Shown: one piece after another, positions 25,338-34,306 of the stretch
How the letters are laid out: the number at the start of each line of letters is the position of its first letter
Position numbering within the stretch: position 1 is the stretch's first letter
Assembly: GCA_036489395.1 (NCBI GenBank)
Contig: DASXFW010000010.1
Span: forward strand, 1-64,000
Length of the DNA: 64,000 nucleotides
Origin: JASHVB01 sp036489395
Lineage (GTDB): Bacteria > Pseudomonadota > Alphaproteobacteria > Acetobacterales > Acetobacteraceae
Direction of reading: 5' to 3'
Made by a program: the position numbers and the translations under genes
The notes under the pieces: generated by a model
Databases searched by the model: none
Told to the model about the DNA's origin: nothing
Seen by the model: the letters and a program-made list of their open reading frames with translations, nothing else

Positions 25338-26003
25338 TCAACTCACCGGCCGGCCGGACGGCAGATCGGGTTCTGCCGCACCCATCTGCAACAGCGCGAG
25401 CAATGTCGCGGCGCGGTCTGCCTCCGTCCCAGCTTCCAGCAGCGCCTGCTTTTCTGCTGCCTCGAACGGGCAGATCATCGACAACGTTGTGACGAGCGCT
25501 TCATCCGGCATGCGGCGCACCGCGTCCCAATTGGCCTCGAACTTGCGCCGCGCAAAATAGCCGCGCAGCGCAGCGAGCAACGCGTCGCGCGCCACGCCCA
25601 TCGACTGCGGCGTCAGATCGAGATCGGTGAGATACGGCGAGAAATCGCCGCGAACGCGGCGGTAGCCACGACCCATCGCGATTTCCGCAGCAATGTTGAA
25701 GCGGGTCAGCCCGGTCAGCGTGATCAGGAAGCGCCCGTCATCGGTTTCGCTGAACGACGACAGGCGGCCGAGGCAGCCGATGCGATACAGCCCGGGTCCC
25801 GCGTCGCCTTCCGGTGCGTGCGGATCGGGCTGGATCATGCCGAACATGCGTGGCGGGGCGAGCGAGTCCTCGACCATCGCGAGATAGCGCGGCTCGAAAA
25901 TGTTCAGCGGCAGGCGGCCGCGTGGCAGCAGCAGCGCCCCGGTCAGCGGGAACACCGGGAACTCGCCCGGCAGGTCCTGCAATCGCGGGTGGAACGCTGC
26001 CAT
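25338..26003 (-). CDS. LON substrate-binding domain protein
   Basis: 221 residues consisting of a stand-alone Lon N-terminal (ASB) domain: 'PGEFPVFPLTGALLLPRGRL', 'LNIFEPRYLAMVEDSLA', 'IGCLGRLSSFSETDDGRFLI' and 'TLTGLTRFNIAAE'. No ATPase or protease domain follows. Its ATG overlaps the ybbN stop by one base (TAATG), so it is translated in coupling with the thioredoxin-like gene, an order common in alphaproteobacteria. Confidence 0.93.
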   Translation of the reverse strand: MAAFHPRLQDLPGEFPVFPLTGALLLPRGRLPLNIFEPRYLAMVEDSLAPPRMFGMIQPDPHAPEGDAGPGLYRIGCLGRLSSFSETDDGRFLITLTGLTRFNIAAEIAMGRGYRRVRGDFSPYLTDLDLTPQSMGVARDALLAALRGYFARRKFEANWDAVRRMPDEALVTTLSMICPFEAAEKQALLEAGTEADRAATLLALLQMGAAEPDLPSGRPVS

Positions 26004-26941
26004 TAACTGAACAGGATGGCGGAGAGACGGCGGCGTGCGGCCATGGCGGCGGGATCGTCGAAGCCCCAGGCTTCGAAGAACTTCAGAAGCTGCAAGCGCG
26101 CGGCGTCTTCGTTCCAGGTGCGGTTACGGCGTATGATGTCGAGCAACGCATCGGCGGCTTCTTCGCGCTGGCCCGTGGCATTCAGAGCTGTCGCGAGTTC
26201 ATACCGAGCTTCGAAATCATTCTGATCGGCAGCGACGCGCTGCTGCAGCGACTGCATCTGCGACTGCGCCTTGCGGCCTTCCTGCGCCAGGGTCAGCGCG
26301 CTGCGCGCCCCGGCAATCTCCGCATGTTCTGCGATCTTCTCCGGCACCTGCGCCAGCGCCTGTGTCGCGTCATCCTCGCGGCCGAGCGCCATCAACGTCC
26401 GGATCAGGCCGCCCCATGCCTCGGGATTCTCCGGCTCCTGCTGCAACAGCGTGCTGAACAATTCGCCGGCCTGCTGCGCGTCGCCGTGTTCCAGCGCGGC
26501 CTTCGCCTCCGCCAGCAGATCGGCGCTGGGCATCTGGCCGCCGGCGACCTTCAGCAGGCCTTCGACGAAGCGTTTCACTTCCGATTCGGGCACCGCGCCC
26601 TGGAACAAGTCGGCGATCTGGCCCTGCCAAAAGGCGGCAACGGTGGGGACGGATTGCAGCGGCAGGCCGAGCTGCGCGAGCTGCTGCACCAGTGCGCGGT
26701 TCTGATCGATGTCGATCTTCACCATCTTCACCCGGCCGCCGGCAGCGCGTACCACCTTCTCCAGGGTCGGGGTGAGTTGCTTGCAGGGACCGCACCAGGT
26801 CGCCCAGAAATCGACAAGTACCGGGAGTGTGCGCGACGCCTCGATGACGTCCTGCATGAAGGTCTTCTGATCGCCGTCAACGATCATCGCCGCGGCGGCG
26901 GCGCCTGGCGCTGACTGGGGCTGGCCGATGATGGTGTCCAT
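26003..26941 (-). CDS. ybbN: Thioredoxin-TPR co-chaperone (YbbN/CnoX type)
   Basis: 312 residues. The N-terminal thioredoxin domain has an intact 'DFWATWCGPCKQLTPTLEKV' site (C50, C53) and the cis-Pro segment 'LPLQSVPTVAAFWQGQIADL'. The C-terminal half contains TPR-like helices: 'GDAQQAGELFSTLLQQEPEN' and 'AEIAGARSALTLAQEG'. Homologues act as redox-linked holdases passing clients to chaperonin. It heads a minus-strand run ybbN, LON-like, Trm112, DUF971 and is divergent from rlmB. The start giving MDTIIGQPQSAP is chosen because codons upstream look non-coding. Confidence 0.93.
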   Translation of the reverse strand: MDTIIGQPQSAPGAAAAAMIVDGDQKTFMQDVIEASRTLPVLVDFWATWCGPCKQLTPTLEKVVRAAGGRVKMVKIDIDQNRALVQQLAQLGLPLQSVPTVAAFWQGQIADLFQGAVPESEVKRFVEGLLKVAGGQMPSADLLAEAKAALEHGDAQQAGELFSTLLQQEPENPEAWGGLIRTLMALGREDDATQALAQVPEKIAEHAEIAGARSALTLAQEGRKAQSQMQSLQQRVAADQNDFEARYELATALNATGQREEAADALLDIIRRNRTWNEDAARLQLLKFFEAWGFDDPAAMAARRRLSAILFS

Positions 26942-27147
26942 GAGCTCTTGGGTCCTGGGTAGGGCTTGTTCGGCCCTTAAATGTTGCGCGGCGGCGCGCG
27001 CGACAAGCGTACGGCGCCGATGTTTTGGTGACCATGCCGCCTTGCGGGTGCCGCGTCCAGGGCGGGCAGGGCCTTGCCCCAGGCCCCGACGAGCAAGCCC
27101 CTGGCGCCTGTGCAACGCCTGCAAGCACGCCTATACCCCACCGCGCA

Positions 27148-28404
27148 ATGAAACCTCCGTATGACAATCGGCGTGGCGGCTCTGGTCGCCCGCCATCCGA
27201 GCCAGGACGCGGTACCGGCAGCGGGCCGCGGCCGACCGGGCAGAACAGCGGGCAGCGCCGCGACCACGGGCCTGGCGGCGGCCAGGGCCAGGACGCACGG
27301 CGTGACCAGGGCCGACGCTTTGAGGGTTCGGGGCCCAGCGGCCCGGGTTCGCGCGGCTCCAGCCAGGGCGAACGGCGCGAGGGCCAGGGAGGGCACGGGC
27401 CGGGCGGCTACCAGGGCCCTCGCGACCGCGACCAGCGCGGACCACGGCCGCAAGGCCAGGGCGACCAACGCGGACCACGGCCCCCGGGTCCCGGTGACCA
27501 GCGCGGCCCACGACCGCCGGGCCAAGGCGACCAACGCGGGGCGCGGCCGCTGGCGCAGGGTGACCAGCGCGGCCCGCGTCCACCGGGCCAGGGCTTCCAG
27601 CCACGGCCGCAGCGCGAGGGCGGCGGCCAGAATTTCCAGCGCGGCCCACGCCCGCAACATCACGAAGGGCCGCGCCACGACCCGGACGCACCGCGCGGCG
27701 CGATGTGGCTGTACGGCATGCACGCGGTGGCGGCGGCGCTGGCCAATCCGAATCGCCGCCTGCGCCGCCTGCTGGTGACCGAGGAAGCCGAGGTGACGCT
27801 CGCCCAGCGCCAGCCGCAGCCCTGGCCGCTGGCGCCCGAGAAGGTCGAGCGTGGCCGGCTCGATCACCTGCTCGGTCGCGATGTCGTCCACCAGGGCGTT
27901 GCGCTGCTGGCCGATCCATTGGCGCCGCCCGGGTTGCAGCAAGTGCTCGACCGGACCGGCCCGCTGATCGTGCTGGACCAGGTCAGCGACCCACGCAATG
28001 TCGGGGCGATCCTGCGCAGCGCCGCCTCCTTCGGCGCCGCCGCGGTGATCGCGCAGGACCGCAACGCGCCTGAGGAAACCGGCGCGCTGGCCAAAGCTGC
28101 GTCCGGTGCGTTGGAGACCATGCCGTTGCTGCGCGCGGTAAACATCGCCCGCACCCTGATCGCGCTGAAGGCGGCGAACATCTGGTGCATCGGGCTGGAC
28201 GCCGGCGGCGGCACGCTGTCGGGCCCGGCGCTGGCCGGGCGCCGCGTGGCGCTGGTGGTGGGCGCCGAGGGCGAAGGGCTGCGCCGCCTGACGCGCGACA
28301 CCTGCGACGAGATTGCCGGATTTGCCATGCAGGGATCGGTTGGCAGCCTGAACGTTTCGGCTGCCGCCGCGGTGGCGCTGTATGAGCTGACCCGAACGAG
28401 CTGA
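27148..28404 (+). CDS. rlmB: RlmB-type rRNA 2'-O-methyltransferase with RG-rich leader
   Basis: SpoU-family enzyme predicted to methylate G2251 of 23S rRNA. Residues from about 190 hold the substrate-binding domain ('AMWLYGMHAVAAALANPNRR') and the trefoil-knot methyltransferase: 'LIVLDQVSDPRNVGAILRSA', 'VVGAEGEGLRRLT' and 'MQGSVGSLNVSAAAAVALYE'. The first 185 residues are unusual, made of Gly, Arg, Pro, Gln and Asp with an 11-residue motif 'GDQRGPRPPGQ' repeated in tandem, so disordered and very basic. The ATG at 27148 (MKPPYDNRRGG) is used; the leader lies between it and the catalytic part. It is divergent from ybbN. Confidence 0.9.
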   Translation: MKPPYDNRRGGSGRPPSEPGRGTGSGPRPTGQNSGQRRDHGPGGGQGQDARRDQGRRFEGSGPSGPGSRGSSQGERREGQGGHGPGGYQGPRDRDQRGPRPQGQGDQRGPRPPGPGDQRGPRPPGQGDQRGARPLAQGDQRGPRPPGQGFQPRPQREGGGQNFQRGPRPQHHEGPRHDPDAPRGAMWLYGMHAVAAALANPNRRLRRLLVTEEAEVTLAQRQPQPWPLAPEKVERGRLDHLLGRDVVHQGVALLADPLAPPGLQQVLDRTGPLIVLDQVSDPRNVGAILRSAASFGAAAVIAQDRNAPEETGALAKAASGALETMPLLRAVNIARTLIALKAANIWCIGLDAGGGTLSGPALAGRRVALVVGAEGEGLRRLTRDTCDEIAGFAMQGSVGSLNVSAAAAVALYELTRTS

Positions 28405-28427
28405 TCCGAACGGCATAGGGCATCGCC

Positions 28428-29213
28428 ATGGGCAACTACGATCCGCGACACGCTGCCGAGGCGTTGCACGAAGCCCGCCAGGGCCGCCGCCTGGTGGCAC
28501 CGCTGCCGGCGGCGATTGCGCCGCAATCCGAGGCGCAGGGCGCGGCGGTGCAGTACGCGCTGGCGCATCGTGCCGGTGCGGCGTCGCCCGCCGGGTTCAA
28601 GATCGGCGCGACCGCGAAGCGGATGCAGGAATATCTGGGTCTGAGCGGACCCGCCGCGGGGTTCATGTCCACCGGCGGCCTGCACCGCAGCGGCGCGGTG
28701 CTGCGCTTCGCCGATTTCCAGCGTCCGGGCGTCGAGTGCGAGCTTGCGGTACGGCTGTCCGCCGATCTGCCGCACGGCATTTGCACTGCGGAACAAGCCG
28801 CCGGCGCGGTGGGCGAGCTGGTGGCGGGAATCGAAATCGTCGAGAACCGCTACACCGACCTCGCCGCGGTCGGCACGGCGACGATGATCGGCGATCAGGT
28901 GTACCACGCGGCCGCGATCCTTGGCGAACCCGGCATGGCGGACTGGCGCTCGCTGGATATCGGCGCGCTGCGCGGACGGCTGATGGTCGATGGGCACCAG
29001 CGCGACGAGGGCGTGGGCGCCGATCTGATGGGCCATCCGTTCAATTGTCTGGCGTGGCTGGCGGGGTCCTCGGTGGTGCAGGCGTTCGGCGGGCTGAAGG
29101 CCGGCCAGGTGGTGATGCTGGGCAGTGTGACGCCGCCGGTCTGGCTGACCGGGCCCGCGACGGTCAGCGTGGAGTTTGCCCCGCTGCCGCCGGTGCAGGT
29201 GCGGCTGGAGTAG
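28428..29213 (+). CDS. 2-keto-4-pentenoate hydratase family protein
   Basis: FAH/MhpD-fold enzyme of 261 residues. Seen are 'SPAGFKIGATAKRMQEYLGL', 'RPGVECELAVRLSADLP' (metal-binding Glu pair), 'GIEIVENRYTDLAAVGTATM' and 'GLKAGQVVMLGSVTPPVWL'. This matches hydratases/decarboxylases of catechol meta-cleavage pathways or related acylpyruvate-type hydrolases. No other catabolic genes are next to it, so the substrate stays open. It starts 23 bp after rlmB. Confidence 0.88.
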   Translation: MGNYDPRHAAEALHEARQGRRLVAPLPAAIAPQSEAQGAAVQYALAHRAGAASPAGFKIGATAKRMQEYLGLSGPAAGFMSTGGLHRSGAVLRFADFQRPGVECELAVRLSADLPHGICTAEQAAGAVGELVAGIEIVENRYTDLAAVGTATMIGDQVYHAAAILGEPGMADWRSLDIGALRGRLMVDGHQRDEGVGADLMGHPFNCLAWLAGSSVVQAFGGLKAGQVVMLGSVTPPVWLTGPATVSVEFAPLPPVQVRLE

Positions 29214-29345
29214 CGGCGGCCGGGGTTTTCACGTTCTGGTAACGTTCTCTTAAGCTTTTCGGCGCATGTTGTGGTTCGGCCGTGGTTTGTTCTTCATACC
29301 ACGGTACTCGCTGGCCACTTACGACCGGCGGCGAAGGAGCGTGTC

Positions 29346-29570
29346 ATGCTCGCCGAATGGAACAAGTTGTCTGATGCTTTGCAGTTGACGTTGTCGCAGG
29401 AAGCGTTGCGGCGCGCCGCGGAAACCATCGCCGGCCAGGCGGAAGTGCTGGCCGAGGAAATAGAAAGCGGGGCCCTGGCCGACCGTGGCGGGCCGGACGC
29501 GCTGCGGCTGCTGGCGATGGTGGTGCGGGCGGCGGAGCCCGATCCGTACGCTGGGGCGGGGCACGCGTAA
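29346..29570 (+). CDS. Conserved-looking small hypothetical protein
   Basis: 74 residues starting MLAEWNKLSDALQLTLSQEA, ATG 29346 after 'gaaggag'. It is predicted to be mostly helical ('LRRAAETIAGQAEVLAEEIE') with a C-terminal 'DALRLLAMVVRAAEPDPYAG'. No family recognised. A promoter-like AT-rich patch ('gttctcttaagctttt') lies upstream at about 29240-29260. Confidence 0.65.
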   Translation: MLAEWNKLSDALQLTLSQEALRRAAETIAGQAEVLAEEIESGALADRGGPDALRLLAMVVRAAEPDPYAGAGHA

Positions 29571-29579
29571 TATCCGTCA

Positions 29580-29703
29580 TCGCGAAGAACGCCGGATCGA
29601 GGTCGTCGCGAGGAACGCCGGATAGCTGTCATTGCGAGGAACGCCGGATAGCTGTCATTGCGAGGGACGCCGGATAGCTGTCATTGCGAGGGACGCCGGA
29701 TAG
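29580..29703. repeat. 26-bp tandem repeat, five to six units
   Basis: 'gccggat' recurs at 29591, 29617, 29643, 29669 and 29695, exactly 26 bp apart. Each unit contains 'gtcattgcgaggaacgccgg' or a close variant. The unit is the head of a family A REP, and the array runs straight into a complete family A palindrome. Confidence 0.95.
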
Positions 29704-29778
29704 CTGTCATTGCGAGGCCGCTTGGCCGAAGCAATCTCCGGGGGAGATTGCTTCGGCCAAGCGGCCTCGCAATGACAG
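29704..29778. repeat. Perfect 36-bp inverted repeat (family A REP)
   Basis: Arms 29704-29739 and 29743-29778 are perfect inverted copies with a 3-bp loop, including 'attgcgaggccgcttggccg'. It would form a very stable hairpin in RNA or single-stranded DNA. The remainder to 29904 is non-coding. Confidence 0.96.
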
Positions 29779-29904
29779 GAAAATCGGCGCCGCTGCACAA
29801 ACCCGCCCGACCAGCGTATCGTCGCAGGTAGCGCGTCGGACACAAGAGCCGCCGCAACTATCGTGACCCCCTGACGTGACCCCCTGACCAGCAGGTGCAC
29901 AGCG

Positions 29905-31041
29905 ATGCCCGACTACTCCCCCTACGGCACCGACACGATCGTCATCGACATGGTGCGCCGCTTCGCACAGGAACGCCTCGCCCCGCAGGCCGCGGCGCGC
30001 GAGAAGGCCGGCCGCATCGAGCCGGAGATCATCCGCGAACTCGGCGAACTCGGCGTGTTCGGTGCGACCACGCCGGCACAGTGGGGCGGCTCGGAGATCG
30101 ACTCGCCGACCTACGCCCTGGTGCTGGAGGAGATCGCCGCCGGCGACGGCGCCGTCTCCACCATGGTGTCGGTGCACAACTCCCCCACCTGCGTGGTGAT
30201 CGACCGCTACGGCACCGACGCGCAGAAGGAACGCTGGCTACGCCCGCTGGCGACCGGCGAGGCGGTCGGATCCTTCGCGCTGACCGAGCCGCAGGCGGGG
30301 TCCGACGCGTCCAACCTGCGCACCCGCGCGGTGAAGCAGGGCGACCGCTACGTCATCAACGGCGCCAAGCAGTTCATCAGCAACGCCGATCATCCGGGGT
30401 CCGCGGTGTTGTTCGCGGTGACCGATCCGTCGGCCGGCAAGCGCGGCCTGTCGTGCTTCGTGGTGGACAAGTCGATGCCCGGATTCAGCGTGGCGAAGAA
30501 GGAAGAGAAACTGGGGCAGAAGGCGTCCGACACCTGCGCTCTGTCGTTCCAGGACATGGAAGTGCCGGAGGACCAGCGCATCGGCGCCGAGGGCGAGGGC
30601 TATCGCATCGCGCTGTCAACGCTGGAAAGCGGTCGCATCGGCATCGCCGCGCAGAGCGTCGGCATGGCGCGCGCGGCGTTGGATTACGCGGTGGAATACG
30701 CGAAAGAACGCCAGGCGTTCGGCGGGCGGATCATCGACTTCCAGGCGGTGGGGTTCCGCCTGGTCGATGCGAAGACGAAGCTGGAGGCGGCGCGGCAGAT
30801 GACGCTGCACGCCGCGCGGCTGAAGGCGGAGGGCAAGCCCGCGATCGAGGCCGCCTGCATGGCCAAGCTGTTCGCCTCGGAAGTCGCCGAGGCGGTGTGC
30901 ACGGCGGCGATCCAGACGCTGGGGGGGTATGGGTACCTGGCGGATTATCCGGTGGAGCGGATCTATCGCGACGTGCGGGTGTGCCAGATTTATGAAGGCA
31001 CGTCGGATGTGCAGAAGCTGATTCTGCAGCGGATGCTGTAG
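29905..31041 (+). CDS. Acyl-CoA dehydrogenase
   Basis: FAD-dependent acyl-CoA dehydrogenase of 378 residues, which oxidises an acyl-CoA to its 2-enoyl form and passes electrons to ETF. 'GSFALTEPQAGSDASNLRTR' (FAD-binding signature), 'ISNADHPGSAVLFAVTD', 'GRIGIAAQSVGMARAALDYA' and 'QTLGGYGYLADYPVERIYRD' are canonical. 'CQIYEGTSDVQKLILQRML' at the end carries the catalytic Glu in the position used by short/medium-chain enzymes. Substrate chain length cannot be read. Confidence 0.94.
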   Translation: MPDYSPYGTDTIVIDMVRRFAQERLAPQAAAREKAGRIEPEIIRELGELGVFGATTPAQWGGSEIDSPTYALVLEEIAAGDGAVSTMVSVHNSPTCVVIDRYGTDAQKERWLRPLATGEAVGSFALTEPQAGSDASNLRTRAVKQGDRYVINGAKQFISNADHPGSAVLFAVTDPSAGKRGLSCFVVDKSMPGFSVAKKEEKLGQKASDTCALSFQDMEVPEDQRIGAEGEGYRIALSTLESGRIGIAAQSVGMARAALDYAVEYAKERQAFGGRIIDFQAVGFRLVDAKTKLEAARQMTLHAARLKAEGKPAIEAACMAKLFASEVAEAVCTAAIQTLGGYGYLADYPVERIYRDVRVCQIYEGTSDVQKLILQRML

Positions 31042-31220
31042 GGGGCGATGAACGCCCTGATATAGTGCCACTAGACTTGGTAACATCTGAGAGCCACGCC
31101 AGACAAGGCAAGGCGACTTTGGAGCGCCCCTCCGCAGCACGCTCGCCGGCGATCGATTTCAGGTGGATTTGCTAGAATGATGTGATATCATTACAACAGT
31201 TTGGCAGGGGAGGAAGCGGA

Positions 31221-32630
31221 ATGGCTGAATGGGACGCCTTGCTGCCCGAGGTGAAAGCGTACATGGACACGCACCGCGACGGCTATCAGCGCTTCCTCGA
31301 TAGGCTGATTGAGGACACTAATAGAATTCGGCACGGGCTGGAATGCTCGCCTCTCATCTATTCGATCTACTCCCGTCGCGAGAAGCAGCGAGGCGACCCA
31401 TTCAAGAAGGATGAGAAGATAGCTAAGAAGCTTTATGAATGGAGAGACAAAACGCCCGACGCAAGGCTACAGGACATCCACGACATTATTGGGATCACTA
31501 TTGTGGTGAATTTCCCATCCGACCGAGACCGCGTTGCTGATTACATTGCAAGTGACAGGAGCGGGCAGTGTTTTGAAGTTTATAAGCAGCATTTACGGAA
31601 AGATAAAGGATATTATGCGATGCATCTCCTCGTTAGGCCGAAAAACGCATTACAATTTCCGGTTCAACGCGCAGAGATCCAGATAAAGACAATGCTCCAT
31701 GATGGATGGGGCGCGAAAACTCATGACTTGACGTATAAGCCCCAGGGAGAGATCGATAGAATTCTTGATCGTCACATGCAAATACTCGGAGATGTTCTGC
31801 AGCATCTCGACGATCAGAGTGAGCTTATCAAAATGGCCATCCAGGATCGCTGGCAGGCCGACCGGCGCCGCAGATATGCAGCTCGGGAGCAGTTGTTTTG
31901 GTCGCTGACCAACAGCAGCAATGCAGCCCATGCACAGGACTTAAGGGAACTTGCCCAGGCAATCAAGGACGAGCGTGACGAACTGGCCATTTTGGATCTG
32001 GGCGATCCTAGATTTATGGCCCTAGCGGATCGTCTGCGCAAGTTGGCTGAGAAGTTGGGCGCCGGTCCCGACGTAAGTCGGTTGTACACTTACCTTGCAA
32101 GCATTCGCGCTGCATCTGACGACGTGACGGCATTTGCGCTGAATGCCATTGATGAGTGGCAAAACGTGACAATAGGTGATGCGCGAGCGCAGGCTCGTGT
32201 CGAGATGTTTCGATCTCTGACTTATTATGCGGTTGGACAGTTGGAGAAGGCGGTTATCAGCAGCCGGCGGGCTCTTTTGGCGGCCGCGTCCGCCCCCGAC
32301 GTGGTGCCGCAGGCAAAATCCAACCTCGCCTATTTCCTCGCTGAACTTCTTTATGACGCGGCTGAGAAGGACGCAGCGCTCGTAGACGAGGCATTGCGGC
32401 TCAGTGATGAGGCGTTGCGAGAAGCGTCGGCTACCGCCCTGCCGTCCGCCAAAGATACTCGAGGAGCAGTTCTGATCGCTTTGGGCGCCACGGAACACGA
32501 CGTGCGAACTGGGCTACAACTGTGTCTAGAGGCCAAGGCCGCGGCATCAAGCCAGAGAAGCGACGTCCTGGAGGCGTTCTTCAGACTCCACGAGAGAAGG
32601 GCCTTCAGGCGCCTTCTCTCAATGGAGTAG
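31221..32630 (+). CDS. RelA/SpoT-domain nucleotide synthetase-like protein
   Basis: 469 residues from MAEWDALLPEVKAYMDTH; the ATG at 31221 has 'ggggagga' upstream. The N-terminal half is a RelA/SpoT synthetase domain: 'SRREKQRGDPFKKDEKIAKK', 'DIHDIIGITIVVNFPSDRDR', 'KDKGYYAMHLLVRPK' and 'RAEIQIKTMLHDGWGAKTHD' followed by LTYK, which retains the EIQ and H...YK signature. The Arg usual after 'GI' in GxR is Thr here. The remaining 250 residues are helical and TPR-like ('TYYAVGQLEKAVISSRRALL'). No hydrolase domain is present. Codon use is less GC-rich than the flanks, suggesting transfer. It might be a toxSAS-type alarmone enzyme or toxin (inference). Confidence 0.85.
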   Translation: MAEWDALLPEVKAYMDTHRDGYQRFLDRLIEDTNRIRHGLECSPLIYSIYSRREKQRGDPFKKDEKIAKKLYEWRDKTPDARLQDIHDIIGITIVVNFPSDRDRVADYIASDRSGQCFEVYKQHLRKDKGYYAMHLLVRPKNALQFPVQRAEIQIKTMLHDGWGAKTHDLTYKPQGEIDRILDRHMQILGDVLQHLDDQSELIKMAIQDRWQADRRRRYAAREQLFWSLTNSSNAAHAQDLRELAQAIKDERDELAILDLGDPRFMALADRLRKLAEKLGAGPDVSRLYTYLASIRAASDDVTAFALNAIDEWQNVTIGDARAQARVEMFRSLTYYAVGQLEKAVISSRRALLAAASAPDVVPQAKSNLAYFLAELLYDAAEKDAALVDEALRLSDEALREASATALPSAKDTRGAVLIALGATEHDVRTGLQLCLEAKAAASSQRSDVLEAFFRLHERRAFRRLLSME

Positions 32631-33292
32631 TGGTTACCAGCCCTCTGGCCACTGTGTCATTTTCGCCTCCTCGCGGGGGTGATACGCCCGTAACCTAGTG
32701 GCGACAGCACCACGGGTCAAGTACGTAATCACCCGTAATTGTCGCATCACCGGTGACCAGCCTCTCCACCCTGACCCTGGACCACACGTCTAGACAACTA
32801 CACCGGTAAAGCGTCTGTGACCGGTAAGGTTGGATGCTAGGCCCAGCATCGCTCGTGGGGCTCCTCGGCACAAGTGTCATCCGGTCGGTGAGGAACCACA
32901 TATTCAGTTCGTTCTGTTCTGTGAAGGCTCTCGATGCCAGTTGGCCCCTTCAGCCATCGCAGATGTAGCGACTTGTCTCAGAAATAAGGCGGCGTTGAGG
33001 CTCGCGGGAGGCCTCTCGATTCCTGGTGGCGACGAAGGTGTCGCTCGCTTTCAAGCGTTCGATGGTCAACCGCTGGTGTGATGCGATCCTCGGGATGCTC
33101 CTCCGGGTTACAAGAGCAACGCAAACCGGCAAGCGACGGACAGTCTTCGCCCTCCTGCCTCGGCTCACCGGTGATTCGGGGTTGACCGGTTTACACGCAA
33201 GTGCAAGGGTTATCGCCTCACCGGTGACCGTCAGTCCACCGGTAGGGCCTCGTTCTGCTGCACGTTCGTAGTGGCCGTTGGAGGTGGCATAA
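32631..33292. promoter_or_regulatory. 660-bp gap with TCACCGGTGA palindromes
   Basis: No frame here has a convincing start site or domain. ACCGGT occurs seven times (32749, 32802, 32820, 33167, 33185, 33220, 33238), and three of these are the perfect 10-bp palindrome TCACCGGTGA, at 32747, 33165 and 33218. Four sites fall within 130 bp upstream of the next gene. They look like operators or iteron-like sites (inference). Confidence 0.55.
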
Positions 33293-34306
33293 GTGAGTAG
33301 TTCGGTCGCTGATCGAGGGGAAGCCGGCAATAGCCGCGATGCGTTGCGCGACGACCCTCGCACGCTGGTTTCACGACCCGTCTTCCTGGGCCGCGATGGC
33401 AAACCGTTGCTTGGCCTAAAGCGCTGGGAAATGCCCCGCAAAGACGTCGATGGTTGTGCGGTCAAGGATTTCAAAAGGTACATCGCCGAACGAAGTCTAT
33501 TTGTGATCGGCGGGTTCCATCTCGTGGTCGAGCTCGGTCTTCGAGCTCAATGGTACAACCACGACGCCACCCGCGAGGACGCGAAAAAGATCATCCACGA
33601 TCGCAAGTGGGCGCCAGTGCTGAACGAGCTCAAGGGAAAGGAGAACAATGCCAGCGACTTGTTCGGTAAGAACGCCATCAACGCGTTTTTCGCCACATGC
33701 CCTCCTGTGAAACGGGATAACGGTGCGGAGATGCCGAAAGTGGCACTGCCGAAGGACCCGGGGAAGCGGCAATTCGCGATTTGGCTCGAGCACCCACTGC
33801 GCCTTCGCAAGGCGATCGAATTTGTTATCATGACAGAGGCGATCTTGGCGTATCGCTTCAAGATCGGCAGGTCACGAGACCGTTTCGGCAGCTTGACTGG
33901 GTTGCCGCCGGCTGCGGCCTATCCAGAGTTCGTTTGGGACTACATGTGGATCGAGCCGATCTTATACCGAGTATCCGTGCTCGTTGACCCAGAGCATGTC
34001 AGGAATATCGTCGACCGCCAGGAGCTTGTCGACCGCTTCACCGAGCAGACAGGTCAAGCAAAAGGGGCGCTGTATTGGATCCTGCGGGGTCTGCCAGGCA
34101 AATGGCCGACCGTTGCGGCCGCCTGCAACATCCTAAACAGTGTCCTCGGCAATGTTCTGACGCAAGCCGTTCCAATGACCGTGCTCCCTAACGAGCATCG
34201 ATCCAGGATCGGCCTCCTCGAGGCGCGGGCAAAGCCAGACTACCGCATGCAACCAGAGAACATCTGGGAACTGGGTCCTGATCGACCGGCGCTACCTCAG
34301 GAGTAA
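33293..34306 (+). CDS. Protein of unknown function, accessory region
   Basis: 337 residues starting with GTG 33293 (MSSSVADRGEAGNSRDALRD), with a strong 'ttggagg' ribosome binding site. I do not recognise the family. A mixed alpha/beta soluble protein is suggested by 'IAERSLFVIGGFHLVVELGL', 'LEHPLRLRKAIEFVIMTEAI' and 'YPEFVWDYMWIEPILYRVSV'. No transmembrane segment or nucleotide-binding loop is visible. Its last 15 bp overlap the end of the convergent WGR-like gene. The palindrome cluster upstream suggests it is regulated. Confidence 0.7.
   Translation: MSSSVADRGEAGNSRDALRDDPRTLVSRPVFLGRDGKPLLGLKRWEMPRKDVDGCAVKDFKRYIAERSLFVIGGFHLVVELGLRAQWYNHDATREDAKKIIHDRKWAPVLNELKGKENNASDLFGKNAINAFFATCPPVKRDNGAEMPKVALPKDPGKRQFAIWLEHPLRLRKAIEFVIMTEAILAYRFKIGRSRDRFGSLTGLPPAAAYPEFVWDYMWIEPILYRVSVLVDPEHVRNIVDRQELVDRFTEQTGQAKGALYWILRGLPGKWPTVAAACNILNSVLGNVLTQAVPMTVLPNEHRSRIGLLEARAKPDYRMQPENIWELGPDRPALPQE

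Noticed and set aside
32950..33483. Minus-strand 177-residue frame in the palindrome-rich gap
   Set aside because: No ribosome binding site, odd composition, and it overlaps the start of the better supported plus-strand gene at 33293.
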